NCBI RefSeq assembly: GCF_013032855.1
Contig: NZ_WQDA01000001.1
Span: 69,501 to 133,500 of the forward strand
Length of the DNA: 64,000 nucleotides
Reading direction: 5' to 3'
Source: Ruegeria arenilitoris
Lineage (GTDB): Bacteria; Pseudomonadota; Alphaproteobacteria; Rhodobacterales; Rhodobacteraceae
Part shown: positions 7,403-16,581 of the stretch, piece after piece
How positions within the stretch are numbered: the first letter of the stretch is position 1
Layout of the letters: each line of letters opens with the position of its first letter
Notes under the pieces: model-generated
Told to the model about the DNA's origin: nothing
The model's input: only the letters and a program-made list of their open reading frames with translations
Database searches by the model: none
Program-made: the position numbers and the translations under genes

Positions 7403-10322
7403 CCCCGGCGCCACCCCCCGGGTCTTTGCGGTGCCGCCCGGTGCGGATTTTCCGCAGGCACTGGTGCGTGGGCTGCGGGCGCGCTACGACGGCCACCCGC
7501 CCGAGGCACTGGCCCGCGTGCAACTGGTGCTGAACACCCGCCGCATGGCCCGCCGCGTGCGCGAGCTGTTCGATCAGGGTCCGCCCTGCCTGTTGCCCCG
7601 CATTTCGCTGGTGACCGATCTGGGCGAAAGCGTCGATCTGGATCAGGTACCGCCCGCCGTGCCGCCCTTGCGTCGCCGGCTGGAACTGACGCAACTGGTG
7701 GCGCGACTTATGGACCAGCAACCGGACCTGGCCGCACGGTCCTCGCTGTTCGACCTGTCCGACAGCCTCGCCGCCCTGATCGAAGAGATGCAGGGCGAAT
7801 GCGTCCCGCCCGAGGCAATCCGGCAGCTGGACGTGACCGACCTGTCGGGCCATTGGGCACGGGCGCAGGCCTTCATCGGCATCGCCGACCAGTTCCTCAA
7901 GACCGAGGATGGCAGCCTGGACGTGCAGGCCCGCCAGCGCCGCGTGGTCGAGAACCTGATCGCCCGTTGGCAGGACGCGCCGCCGCAACACCCGGTGATC
8001 CTGGCCGGGTCCACCGGCTCGCGCGGGACCACGCTGATGCTGATGCAGGCGGTGGCGCGGCTACCGCAGGGGGCGCTGATCCTGCCGGGGTACGATTTCG
8101 ACCAGCCCGCCCATGTCTGGGAGCGGCTGGATTCGGCAATGACCTCGGAGGATCACCCGCAATACCGGTTCCGCAAGCTGATGACCGAACTGGGGATCGG
8201 GCCGGCCCAGATTGCAGCCTGGACCCCGGACCAGCCCCCCTCGCCCGCGCGCAACCGTCTGGTTTCATTGGCATTGCGCCCTGCCCCGATCACCGATGCC
8301 TGGATGAGCGAAGGCCCGCAGCTGCGCGATCTGGATGCCGCGACTCGCAACATCACCTTGGTCGAGGCGCAATCGCCGCGGGCCGAGGCGCTGGCCATCG
8401 CCCTGCGCCTGCGGCAGGCGGCCGAGACCGGCCAGACCGCCGCCCTGATCACCCCCGACCGGATGCTGACCCGCCAGGTCAGCGCCGCGCTGGACCGCTG
8501 GAACATCCTGCCCGATGACAGCGCCGGCCTGCCGCTGCAACTGTCGCCACCGGGCCGGTTCCTGCGCCATGTGGCCGGGCTGTTCGCGCGCCGTCTGGAT
8601 GCCGAGGCACTGCTGACCCTGCTGAAACACCCTTTGTGTCACAGCGCCGGCGACCGCGGCGCGCATCTGTTGCACAGCCGCGATCTGGAACTGCACCTGC
8701 GCCGCAACGGCCCGCCCTTCCCCGACAGCGCCAGCCTGACAGGTTTTGCCGTCGAAAAAGACGTGCCGGATGCGTGGGCTCTGTGGCTGATCCGCAATTT
8801 CTGCAACCAGCAGAAAAGCGGCACCCTGCCCCTGACCGACTGGGTGCAGCGCCTGCGCGATCTGGCCGAGGCGATTGCTAGCGCCGGAACCGACGGCGCG
8901 GGCGAGTTGTGGGACAAGAACGCAGGTCAATCGGCGCTGGCGGTAATCTCGGGACTTGCAGACGAGGCCGAGCACGGCGGCGAGATGACGGCGCTGGATT
9001 TCGCCGATCTGCTGGGCGCGCTGCTGGCCGGGCAAGAGGTCCGCGACCGCGACGCCCCCCACCCGCGGATCATGATCTGGGGCACGCTCGAAGCGCGCGT
9101 TCAGGGTGCCGACCTGCTGATCCTGGGCGGGTTGAACGAAGGCAGCTGGCCCGAGGCTCCCGCGCCAGACCCCTGGCTGAACCGCCAGATGCGCGACCGT
9201 GCCGGCCTGTTGCTGCCGGAACGGCGAATCGGCCTGTCGGCGCATGATTTCCAGCAGGCCATCGGCGCGACCGAGGTCTGGCTGACCCGCGCGGTCCGCT
9301 CGGATGATGCCGAAACCGTGCCGTCACGCTGGCTGAACCGGTTGACAAACTTGTTGCAGGGCCTGCCGGATCAGGGCGGCCGCGCGGCGCTGGAACAGAT
9401 GCGCGACCGGGGCAAGACATGGCTGCGCTGGTCCGAGATGCTGGAACAGGCGCCCCGGATCGCCGCCGCACCGCGTCCTTCACCGCGACCGCCGGTGGTC
9501 GCGCGCCCGCGCCGCCTTTCGGTGACCGAGATCAAGCGGCTGATCCGCGACCCTTATGCGATCTATGCCAAGCACGTCCTGCGCCTGAAACCGCTGGACC
9601 CGCTGGTGCAGGCGCCCGACGCCCTGCTGCGCGGCATCGTGATCCACGAAATCCTGGAACATTTCGTCAAAGACAGCGTGCTGGACAGTGCGCTGCTGAC
9701 CCGCGACAACTTCCTGAAACGGGCCGAGGCGCTGCTGGATCAGCATGTCGCCTGGCCCACCGCCCGGAAACTGTGGCTGGCGCGGCTCGAGCGGGCCGCC
9801 GACGACTTTCTGCGCGCCGAGATCAGCCGCCGCAGCGACGGCGGTCCGATCGCCTTCGAGGCCAAGATGCGCCTGACGCTGGAACCGCTTGGGTTCACCC
9901 TGAATGGCCGCGCCGACCGGATCGACCGCAACAGCCGCGGCGCGCTGACCATCATCGACTACAAGACCGGCACGCCACCCTCGGAGTCGCAGCAGGCCAA
10001 GTTCGACAAGCAATTGCTGATAGAGGCCGCGATGGCCGAGCAGGGCGGGATCGAAGGATTTGACCCGATGGCCGTGGCCAACGCCGTGTTCATCGGTATG
10101 GGCGGCACCTACAAAGAGGTCCCGGCACCCTTGGACAAAGAGCCGCCCGACAGGGTTCTGGCCGAGCTGAAGGAGCTGATTTCCACTTATTTAGAGCCTG
10201 ATCAGGGGTTTTCGTCGCGCCGGATGATGCACAAGGACAGCGACGTGGGCGACTATGACCACCTGGCGCGGTTCGGCGAATGGGACCGCACCGCCGAAAC
10301 CAAGCCCGAGGATCTGACATGA
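7395..10322 (+). CDS. addB: Double-strand break repair protein AddB, alphaproteobacterial type
   Basis: Subunit of the AddAB helicase-nuclease that resects double-strand breaks for RecA recombination. The start at 7395 inside the murU stop gives 975 residues. The C terminus holds a RecB-type nuclease domain with GIVIHEILEHF and the catalytic TIIDYKTGTPP. Two things differ from Bacillus AddB: the N terminus (FAVPPGADFPQALV) has no GKT/S Walker A, and the segment before the nuclease (SVTEIKRLIRDPYAIYAKHV) has no cysteines for an iron-sulfur cluster. Both fit the shorter alphaproteobacterial family. Translationally coupled to addA by a 4-base overlap. Confidence 0.93.
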   Translation: MFDPGATPRVFAVPPGADFPQALVRGLRARYDGHPPEALARVQLVLNTRRMARRVRELFDQGPPCLLPRISLVTDLGESVDLDQVPPAVPPLRRRLELTQLVARLMDQQPDLAARSSLFDLSDSLAALIEEMQGECVPPEAIRQLDVTDLSGHWARAQAFIGIADQFLKTEDGSLDVQARQRRVVENLIARWQDAPPQHPVILAGSTGSRGTTLMLMQAVARLPQGALILPGYDFDQPAHVWERLDSAMTSEDHPQYRFRKLMTELGIGPAQIAAWTPDQPPSPARNRLVSLALRPAPITDAWMSEGPQLRDLDAATRNITLVEAQSPRAEALAIALRLRQAAETGQTAALITPDRMLTRQVSAALDRWNILPDDSAGLPLQLSPPGRFLRHVAGLFARRLDAEALLTLLKHPLCHSAGDRGAHLLHSRDLELHLRRNGPPFPDSASLTGFAVEKDVPDAWALWLIRNFCNQQKSGTLPLTDWVQRLRDLAEAIASAGTDGAGELWDKNAGQSALAVISGLADEAEHGGEMTALDFADLLGALLAGQEVRDRDAPHPRIMIWGTLEARVQGADLLILGGLNEGSWPEAPAPDPWLNRQMRDRAGLLLPERRIGLSAHDFQQAIGATEVWLTRAVRSDDAETVPSRWLNRLTNLLQGLPDQGGRAALEQMRDRGKTWLRWSEMLEQAPRIAAAPRPSPRPPVVARPRRLSVTEIKRLIRDPYAIYAKHVLRLKPLDPLVQAPDALLRGIVIHEILEHFVKDSVLDSALLTRDNFLKRAEALLDQHVAWPTARKLWLARLERAADDFLRAEISRRSDGGPIAFEAKMRLTLEPLGFTLNGRADRIDRNSRGALTIIDYKTGTPPSESQQAKFDKQLLIEAAMAEQGGIEGFDPMAVANAVFIGMGGTYKEVPAPLDKEPPDRVLAELKELISTYLEPDQGFSSRRMMHKDSDVGDYDHLARFGEWDRTAETKPEDLT

Positions 10323-13300
10323 CCCCGCGCGACGAAGCGACCGAACGGCAGGTTCAGGCGGCGCGGCCCGATGCGTCGACCTGGCTGGCGGCCAATGCGG
10401 GCTCGGGCAAGACGCGGGTTCTAACCGACCGCGTGGCGCGGCTGCTGCTGGACGGTGTTCAGCCGCAGCACATCCTGTGCCTGACCTACACCAAGGCCGC
10501 CGCCAGCGAGATGCAGAACCGCCTGTTCAAGCGGCTGGGCGAGTGGGCGATGCTGGACGACGCGGCGTTGCTGCGGCAACTGACCGAACTGGGCGTCGAG
10601 GGGGTGATCGACCCCGACCGCTTGGCCCGTGCCCGCACCCTGTTCGCGCGCGCCATCGAAACGCCGGGCGGGCTGAAGATCCAGACGATCCACTCGTTCT
10701 GCGCCTCGCTGCTGCGGCGGTTCCCGCTCGAGGCCGGGGTCAGCCCGCAGTTTTCCGAGATGGAAGACCGTGCCGCGGCCCTGCTGCGCGAGGAAATCGT
10801 CGAGGATTTCGCCGAAGGCCCGCAGGCCCGCCTGATCGAAGACGTGGCCCGCCACATCACCGATACCGGCTTTGACAAGCTGACCGCCGCAATCGCCCAG
10901 AAGCGCACCCTGTTCACGCCCGCGCTGCAATGGCCCGAAGTGCTGGCCCGTTTTGGCCTGCCCGAGGGTTTCGACGAGGACGCGCTGCTGGCGCAGGTGT
11001 TTCTGGGCGGCGAGGTCGAGCTGATCCGGTCGATCCTTCCGGCGCTGGCGGGCGGCGGCAAGACCGACGCCAAGGCGGCCGAGAAACTGTCGGGCTTCAC
11101 CGAACCCGCCTTGGGTCAGTTGCCGGTGCTGGAAGACGTGTTTCTGACCGGAAAATCCGCCAAAGAGCCCTTTACCGCCAAGATCGGCAACTTTCCCACC
11201 AAGGCGCTGCGCGAGGGGGTTCTGGCGGGGCAGATGGATCCGCTCGAGGCGCTGATGCGGCGGGTCGAGGCCGCGCGGGAAGGACGACTGGCGCTGGCAG
11301 CTGCGCGCAAGTCCATGGTTCTGCACCGCTTCGCGGCGGCATTCCTGCCGGAATATGAGCGCCGCAAGCAATTGCACGGCTGGCTGGATTTCGACGACCT
11401 GATCCTGCGCGCGCGCCTGCTGCTGAACGATCCGGCGGTGGCCGCTTGGGTTCTGTACCGGCTGGATGGCGGCATCGACCACATCCTGGTGGACGAGGCG
11501 CAGGACACCAGCCCCGATCAATGGGATGTGGTCGAGAAACTGGCGCAGGAATTCACCAGCGGCGAGGGCGCCCGGTCCGGGGTCGAGCGGACGATCTTCG
11601 TGGTCGGCGACAAGAAACAGTCGATCTATTCCTTCCAGGGGGCCGACCCGCAGGCCTTTGACCGGATGCAGGCCGAATTCGGGCGGAAACTGCAGGAATC
11701 AGGCTCTAAACTGTGGGATTGGACGCTGGAATATTCGTTCCGCTCCTCCAGCGCCATCCTGTCGCTGGTCGATATCCTGTTCGAAAACCGCGCCGAGGCG
11801 GGGTTTCAGAAAGAATCTCAGCACCGCGCCTTCAAGGCCGATCTGCCGGGCCGGGTCGATCTGTGGCCTGTGGTGGAAAAGGTCGAGGACGCGGACGAGG
11901 GCGACTGGACCGATCCGGTCGATCGGCCCGCGGCGCAACATCACACGGTGATCCTGGCCAACCAGATCGCCGCGCGCATCAAGGCCATGATCGACGCCGG
12001 CGAAACCATCCCCGAAGACGGCCCCACGCGCGGCACGTTCGTGCGCCGCAAGGTGCGGCCGGGGGATTTCCTGATCCTGGTGCAGCGCCGCTCGGACCTG
12101 TTCGCCGAGATCATCCGCGCCTGCAAGGCCCAAGGTTTGCCGATCGCAGGGGCCGACAGGCTGAAGGTGGGCGCGGAACTGGCGGTCAAGGATCTGGCCG
12201 CGCTGCTGAGCTTTCTCGCCACGCCCGAGGATGACCTGTCGCTGGCCACGGTGCTGAAATCGCCGCTGTTCGGTTGGTCCGAGCAGATGCTGTTCGACCT
12301 CGCTCATCGCCGGCAGGAAAAGTACCTGTGGGCGGCGCTGCGCCAACGAGCCGGGGATTTTCCCGAAACGCTGGCCGTGTTGAACGATCTGCGCGGGCAG
12401 GTGGACTTTCTGCGCCCCTACGACCTGATCGAACGGGTGCTGACCCGCCATGACGGCCGTCGCAAATTGTTGGGCCGCCTGGGCGCCGAGGCCGAGGACG
12501 GCATCAACGCGTTGCTGTCACAGGCGCTGGCCTATGAGCGGTCGGACATTCCCAGCCTGACCGGTTTCCTGGTCTGGATGCAGACCGACGACCTTGAGAT
12601 CAAGCGCCAGATGACCGGCGTGGGCAACATGATCCGGGTGATGACGGTGCATGGCTCAAAAGGGCTGGAGGCGCCGATCGTGATCCTGCCGGACACCGGC
12701 AAGCGGCAGCCGCCCCGCGATGCCGAGATCATGGTCGCCGACGGAACGCCGCTGTGGAAGGTGCCCACCGACCTGTCGCCCAGCCTTGTCACCCGTGCCC
12801 GCGAAGACGCGCGCCAACGCGAGGAGAACGAGCGGCTGCGTTTGCTGTACGTCGCGCTGACCCGGGCCGAGAAATGGCTGATCGTGGCGGCGGCCGGCGA
12901 TCTGGGCCGGGACGGGTCCAGCTGGTACCAGCTGGTCGAAGAGGCGATGGGCCGGGCAGGCGCCACCGAGACCCCCGGCACCGGCATCCGCCGTCTGGCG
13001 CATGGCGATTGGGAGGGTCTGCCGCTGGACCATCGCCCGACCCCGGAGCCGGTGCAGGATACCCTGCCGGACCTGTTCCACCGGCCCGCGCCCGAGCCGA
13101 TGCCCGATCCCGAGACGCTCAGCCCCTCCGATCTGGGCGGGGCCAAGGCCCTGGCGGGCGAAACCGGGCTTGAGGAAGAGGCCGCCAAGCTGCGCGGCAC
13201 CCGCCTGCACCTGCTGCTCGAGCATCTGGCCCCGGCGCCGCGCGACCGGTGGGATCAGCTCTGCGCCCGGCTTCTGCCCGATATGCAGGACGGTGACCGC

Positions 13301-13678
13301 CGCGACCTTCTGGCAGAAGCGGCGGGCGTGCTGACCGCACCGGACCTGACCCCCGTCTTTGCCCCTGACGCGCTGGCCGAGGTGCCGGTCTCGGCCACTC
13401 TGGACGGTCGCCGGATCCACGGGGTGATCGACCGGTTGATCGTGACGGATGACGTGGTGCAAGTCATTGATTTCAAATCAAACGCCACGGTTCCCGATCG
13501 GGCCGAAACCTGCCCCGAGGGCCTGCTGCGCCAGATGGGCGCCTATGCCGCCGCGCTGTCGCTGATCTATCCCGGCCGCGAGATCCGCACCGCGATTTTG
13601 TGGACGCGGACGGCGCGCCTGATGTGGCTGCCACACGATCTTGTGACAGATGCGCTGGTGCGGGCCCAGATATCTTGA
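10319..13678 (+). CDS. addA: ATP-dependent helicase/nuclease AddA
   Basis: UvrD/RecB-family helicase with a C-terminal nuclease, 1119 residues, motor subunit of AddAB. Walker A is ANAGSGKTRVLTDRV at about residues 27-41; further motifs are QTIHSFCASLLRRFP, DHILVDEAQDTSP (Walker B), FVVGDKKQSIYSFQGADP (motif III), MTVHGSKGLEAP, and LRLLYVALTRAEKWL (motif VI). The nuclease part has LRGTRLHLLLEHL and QVIDFKSN. All helicase motifs needed for activity are present, in contrast to AddB. Start at 10319 overlaps the addB stop. Confidence 0.96.
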   Translation: MTPRDEATERQVQAARPDASTWLAANAGSGKTRVLTDRVARLLLDGVQPQHILCLTYTKAAASEMQNRLFKRLGEWAMLDDAALLRQLTELGVEGVIDPDRLARARTLFARAIETPGGLKIQTIHSFCASLLRRFPLEAGVSPQFSEMEDRAAALLREEIVEDFAEGPQARLIEDVARHITDTGFDKLTAAIAQKRTLFTPALQWPEVLARFGLPEGFDEDALLAQVFLGGEVELIRSILPALAGGGKTDAKAAEKLSGFTEPALGQLPVLEDVFLTGKSAKEPFTAKIGNFPTKALREGVLAGQMDPLEALMRRVEAAREGRLALAAARKSMVLHRFAAAFLPEYERRKQLHGWLDFDDLILRARLLLNDPAVAAWVLYRLDGGIDHILVDEAQDTSPDQWDVVEKLAQEFTSGEGARSGVERTIFVVGDKKQSIYSFQGADPQAFDRMQAEFGRKLQESGSKLWDWTLEYSFRSSSAILSLVDILFENRAEAGFQKESQHRAFKADLPGRVDLWPVVEKVEDADEGDWTDPVDRPAAQHHTVILANQIAARIKAMIDAGETIPEDGPTRGTFVRRKVRPGDFLILVQRRSDLFAEIIRACKAQGLPIAGADRLKVGAELAVKDLAALLSFLATPEDDLSLATVLKSPLFGWSEQMLFDLAHRRQEKYLWAALRQRAGDFPETLAVLNDLRGQVDFLRPYDLIERVLTRHDGRRKLLGRLGAEAEDGINALLSQALAYERSDIPSLTGFLVWMQTDDLEIKRQMTGVGNMIRVMTVHGSKGLEAPIVILPDTGKRQPPRDAEIMVADGTPLWKVPTDLSPSLVTRAREDARQREENERLRLLYVALTRAEKWLIVAAAGDLGRDGSSWYQLVEEAMGRAGATETPGTGIRRLAHGDWEGLPLDHRPTPEPVQDTLPDLFHRPAPEPMPDPETLSPSDLGGAKALAGETGLEEEAAKLRGTRLHLLLEHLAPAPRDRWDQLCARLLPDMQDGDRRDLLAEAAGVLTAPDLTPVFAPDALAEVPVSATLDGRRIHGVIDRLIVTDDVVQVIDFKSNATVPDRAETCPEGLLRQMGAYAAALSLIYPGREIRTAILWTRTARLMWLPHDLVTDALVRAQIS

Positions 13679-13738
13679 CCTCCCCAATTGGCGCACCTAC
13701 GTTCGACTCCCAACCGCATGTCATTCAGGAGACAGAAT

Positions 13739-14059
13739 ATGTCGACCGTAGCCGTAACCGACGAAACCTTTGACGCCGAAGTCAAGAACTCGGACGTCCC
13801 CGTCGTGGTGGATTTCTGGGCCGAGTGGTGCGGACCCTGCAAGCAGATCGGCCCCGCTCTGGAAGAGCTGGCGGCCGAATATGGCGGCAAGGTCAAGATC
13901 GCCAAGGTCGACGTGGACAGCAACCCCAACTCGGCCGCAGCCATGGGCGTACGCGGTATTCCCGCGCTGTTCATCTTCAAGGACGGTCAGGTGGTTTCGA
14001 ACCGCGCAGGCGCTGCCCCGAAGGCCGCCCTGCAAAGCTGGATCGACGAATCCATCTGA
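13739..14059 (+). CDS. trxA: Thioredoxin
   Basis: Cytoplasmic disulfide reductase of 106 residues with the classical active site WCGPC (Cys31, Cys34), the cis-proline segment [12 protein letters not shown] and the expected single-domain length. The ATG at 13739 is preceded by AGGAG at good spacing; upstream in-frame codons would add residues not found in thioredoxins. It closes the tsaE-to-addA group, 60 bases after addA, and is followed by a strong intrinsic terminator. Confidence 0.97.
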   Translation: MSTVAVTDETFDAEVKNSDVPVVVDFWAEWCGPCKQIGPALEELAAEYGGKVKIAKVDVDSNPNSAAAMGVRGIPALFIFKDGQVVSNRAGAAPKAALQSWIDESI

Positions 14060-14082
14060 TACCGAACGGAACTCAACAAAAG

Positions 14083-14110
14083 AAGGCGCTCCTCACCGGG
14101 CGCCTTTTTT
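14083..14110 (+). terminator. Rho-independent terminator after trxA
   Basis: AAGGCGC (14083-14089) pairs with GCGCCTT (14100-14106), and the right arm runs into six T residues. It lies 24 bases after the trxA stop and should end the operon transcript. Confidence 0.85.
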
Positions 14111-14125
14111 GTTCACGGCCTGCGC

Positions 14126-14158
14126 AAAAAGAAAAAGCCGCCCGGAAATCCAAGCGGC
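14126..14158 (-). terminator. Rho-independent terminator after the DUF1127 gene
   Basis: On the minus strand GCCGC (14154-14158) pairs with GCGGC (14137-14141), followed by T-rich sequence (complement of the A runs at 14126-14136). It lies about 30 bases after the end of the small minus-strand gene at 14189-14383. Confidence 0.7.
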
Positions 14159-14188
14159 CATTCGTCTTTAGTCGAATTCGGTCTGAAT

Positions 14189-14383
14189 TCAGATTTTGGC
14201 GATATCTTCGCGGACCAGACCGATATCTTCCAGCTGGGCATCGCTCAGTTGCGACAGCAGCTTGCGGGTCTTGCGGGCGGTGTTCCATTCGGCGACAGCT
14301 TCGAAAGCGTGCGAGATGCCGTCCACTACTCGCAGGATGGTAGCTGCTCCGAGCGGCGCATGGATATTTGCGGTGGTTGCCAT
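14189..14383 (-). CDS. Small DUF1127-domain protein
   Basis: A 64-residue protein whose C-terminal half has the DUF1127 pattern: basic helix ARKTRKLLSQLSDAQL followed by LEDIGLVREDI. Proteins of this family are small, abundant and often stress-induced; in Rhodobacter sphaeroides one member binds RNA. The ATG has AAAGGAA at good spacing and the gene has its own terminator, so it is a monocistronic unit between trxA and hslV. Target and function here are unknown. Confidence 0.85.
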   Translation of the reverse strand: MATTANIHAPLGAATILRVVDGISHAFEAVAEWNTARKTRKLLSQLSDAQLEDIGLVREDIAKI

Positions 14384-14523
14384 TTGCGCATTCCTTTTGT
14401 GAAACAGCCGACCCTGTGTCGGTTGTAAGCCTCATCTAGTCTTGCGACAGGCGACTCACAATTGCTGGTCCGACAACCCCGTGATGCACGGATTGCATAT
14501 CTTTTGGGCAGTTTGAGAACGGG

Positions 14524-14552
14524 TTGCGCGGATCGCGCCTCCGGCCCATATA
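14524..14552 (+). promoter_or_regulatory. Possible heat-shock (RpoH-type) promoter of hslV
   Basis: CCCATATA (14545-14552) resembles the RpoH -10 element. A TTGCGC at 14524-14529 lies 15 bases upstream, but matches the -35 element only in TTG. The position about 27 bases before the hslV start is suitable, and hslVU is a heat-shock operon in other bacteria. The match is partial. Confidence 0.35.
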
Positions 14553-14578
14553 GGGCATCAACGGATACGGAGGCTTGA

Positions 14579-15136
14579 ATGGCGGAGAACGACTTTCCCG
14601 GTTGGCACGGCACCACGATCATCGGCGTCAAGAAAGGCGGCCAGATCGTCATCGCGGGTGACGGGCAGGTCAGCCTGGGCCAGACCGTGATCAAGGGCAC
14701 CGCCCGCAAGGTGCGGCGCCTGTCGCCCGGCGGGTTCGAGATCGTCGCCGGGTTCGCCGGATCGACCGCCGATGCCTTCACACTGCTGGAACGGCTGGAA
14801 GCCAAGCTGGAGGCCACGCCCGGCCAACTGGCTCGCGCCTCGGTCGAACTGGCCAAGGACTGGCGCACCGACAAGTACCTGCAGAAGCTTGAGGCGATGC
14901 TGATCGTCACCGACGGCCGTGACCTGTTCGTGATCACCGGGGCCGGGGACGTGCTCGAACCGGAACATGACGTGGCGGCGATCGGGTCGGGTGGCAACTT
15001 TGCCCTGGCAGCCGCGCGCGCGATGATGGACAGCGACAAGTCGGCCGAGGAGGTTGCCCGCGAGGCCATGGCAATTGCCGCGGATATCTGTGTCTACACC
15101 AACGGCAACCTGACGGTTGAGAGCATTTCGGGCTAG
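14579..15136 (+). CDS. hslV: HslV peptidase subunit of the HslVU protease
   Basis: Proteasome-like peptidase (ClpQ) of 185 residues that forms a double ring capped by the HslU ATPase. The catalytic N-terminal threonine is in [11 protein letters not shown]; with the start at 14579 (GGAGG seven bases upstream) Thr12 would have to be exposed by removing an 11-residue leader. The E. coli enzyme removes only methionine. Other family segments are [13 protein letters not shown] and [12 protein letters not shown]. Its partner hslU is at 16582, separated by a gene on the other strand. Confidence 0.95.
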   Translation: MAENDFPGWHGTTIIGVKKGGQIVIAGDGQVSLGQTVIKGTARKVRRLSPGGFEIVAGFAGSTADAFTLLERLEAKLEATPGQLARASVELAKDWRTDKYLQKLEAMLIVTDGRDLFVITGAGDVLEPEHDVAAIGSGGNFALAAARAMMDSDKSAEEVAREAMAIAADICVYTNGNLTVESISG

Positions 15137-15139
15137 GGG

Positions 15140-16381
15140 TCAGGCCAGCAGGACCGAAATCTCCTTGCCCTTCCACCGGCGGTGCATCCCGATCAGCCCC
15201 AGAATGGCCGAGGCGATCACGATGTAATAGGGCAGGCGGATATCGATGCTCATCAACCCGCCGCCGATCAGCGACATGATTCCACCGGCCAGGCAGAACA
15301 CGGCCGTGGTTACGCCCATGACCCAGCCCTGATCCGCCTCGCTGACCGACGAGGAGAACAGGCCCAGAAGGGTCGGGTAGGCCACGCCGAACAGGAAATA
15401 GAACAGGAACACCGGCACGTAGCTGAGCACGCCGCTGGGGCTGAAGGCAAAGGCAAAGCCGCAGATAACCATGACGATCAGCGAAACATATATGATGTTG
15501 TGCTTGCTGAACCGTTCCTGCGCGGGTTTCACGAGAAACGTACTGGAGAAGGCCAGCGCCACACCAATGACGACCATGGCCATGCTGCCGCCGATCACGC
15601 CGTAACCAAAAGCGCTGGTCAGGAAATTGTCCACAAACACGTAGAAGGTGACGTTCGCGATCATGAAGAACGCGTAGACGGGCAGGATCTTCAGAACCAT
15701 GGGGTGGCCACGTACGGCGACCAGGCTGTCGGTCACATCGCGGGGGCGAAAGACGAAGGGTTCGCGTTCGGTTCGGGTATCCTTGAAAAAGAACAGCACC
15801 AGCAGGATCGCGATAAGCACCAGGACAAACGCGCCGTAGAATGGGGTCTTGAGCGTGGCAACGCTGCCCAAAAGCGCCGCATCCGACAGGACCGCTCCGA
15901 TGATCGGGCCGCCGACCAGGCCAAAGCTGACCCCTGTCACGATATAACCCATGTTCCGGTCACGATCGGCTGCATCCGTGCTGCCGTCGATCATGGCCGC
16001 CTGCGCAATGGGTTGGTTTCCTGCCGTGAACCCGGTGATCGACCGGCCCACGATCAACAGGATCAGGCTGTTGAGATACAGCGCCGCAATGGTGATCGCA
16101 TAACCGGCCAGCGCTCCGCCCAGGCAGACCAGAAGTGCATTCTTGCGCCCGATGGAGTCCGAGACCTTCGAGACATAGACGACGCCCAGAAACCACGACA
16201 GGAAGAAACACCCGATCACCAGACCGTAGTAGAAGTGACGGCTGCCCATTGGCGTGCTTTCCGGCAGAAAGCCCGATTTCGTCTCCATGATCAGCGAGTT
16301 GATGATCGGAAAAACCAGCCCTTGGCCGATCAGGTCCACGAATACCACGAACAGCAGGGTTATCTTGGCTATCTTGGTCAT
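15140..16381 (-). CDS. MFS transporter, TetA/TCR-like
   Basis: Major facilitator of 413 residues with twelve predicted membrane helices. The loop after helix 2 has the MFS motif-A variant VSKVSDSIGRKNAL, helix 4-5 has GRSITGFTAGNQPIAQA, as in the tetracycline/multidrug TCR group, and a central hydrophilic linker (DTRTEREPFVFRPRD) joins the halves. The start at 16381 was preferred to upstream codons because CGGAG lies just before it and the protein then begins directly with helix 1. It lies between hslV and hslU in the opposite direction, ending three bases past the hslV stop. Substrate not predictable. Confidence 0.85.
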   Translation of the reverse strand: MTKIAKITLLFVVFVDLIGQGLVFPIINSLIMETKSGFLPESTPMGSRHFYYGLVIGCFFLSWFLGVVYVSKVSDSIGRKNALLVCLGGALAGYAITIAALYLNSLILLIVGRSITGFTAGNQPIAQAAMIDGSTDAADRDRNMGYIVTGVSFGLVGGPIIGAVLSDAALLGSVATLKTPFYGAFVLVLIAILLVLFFFKDTRTEREPFVFRPRDVTDSLVAVRGHPMVLKILPVYAFFMIANVTFYVFVDNFLTSAFGYGVIGGSMAMVVIGVALAFSSTFLVKPAQERFSKHNIIYVSLIVMVICGFAFAFSPSGVLSYVPVFLFYFLFGVAYPTLLGLFSSSVSEADQGWVMGVTTAVFCLAGGIMSLIGGGLMSIDIRLPYYIVIASAILGLIGMHRRWKGKEISVLLA

Positions 16382-16581
16382 TTCACTCTCCGGGTCCCGC
16401 GCACATTCCGCCAACCCTATCAGAGCACACCGAAATCTCCCAACATGGAGGTCAGGAAAGAATTGCATTGGCGCCGGGTCATTGTTAACCAACGCGGCCA
16501 AATGTGCGGTCTCGGTTGTTTTTGCCGACCCCGTGCTTACCTAAGCCGCAGCTGACTGCCGACCATCGAAAGGACTGCCCT

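Noticed and set aside
16382..16581. RpoH promoter before hslU
   Set aside because: A CCCCGTGC resembles the -10 but no -35 lies at proper distance.
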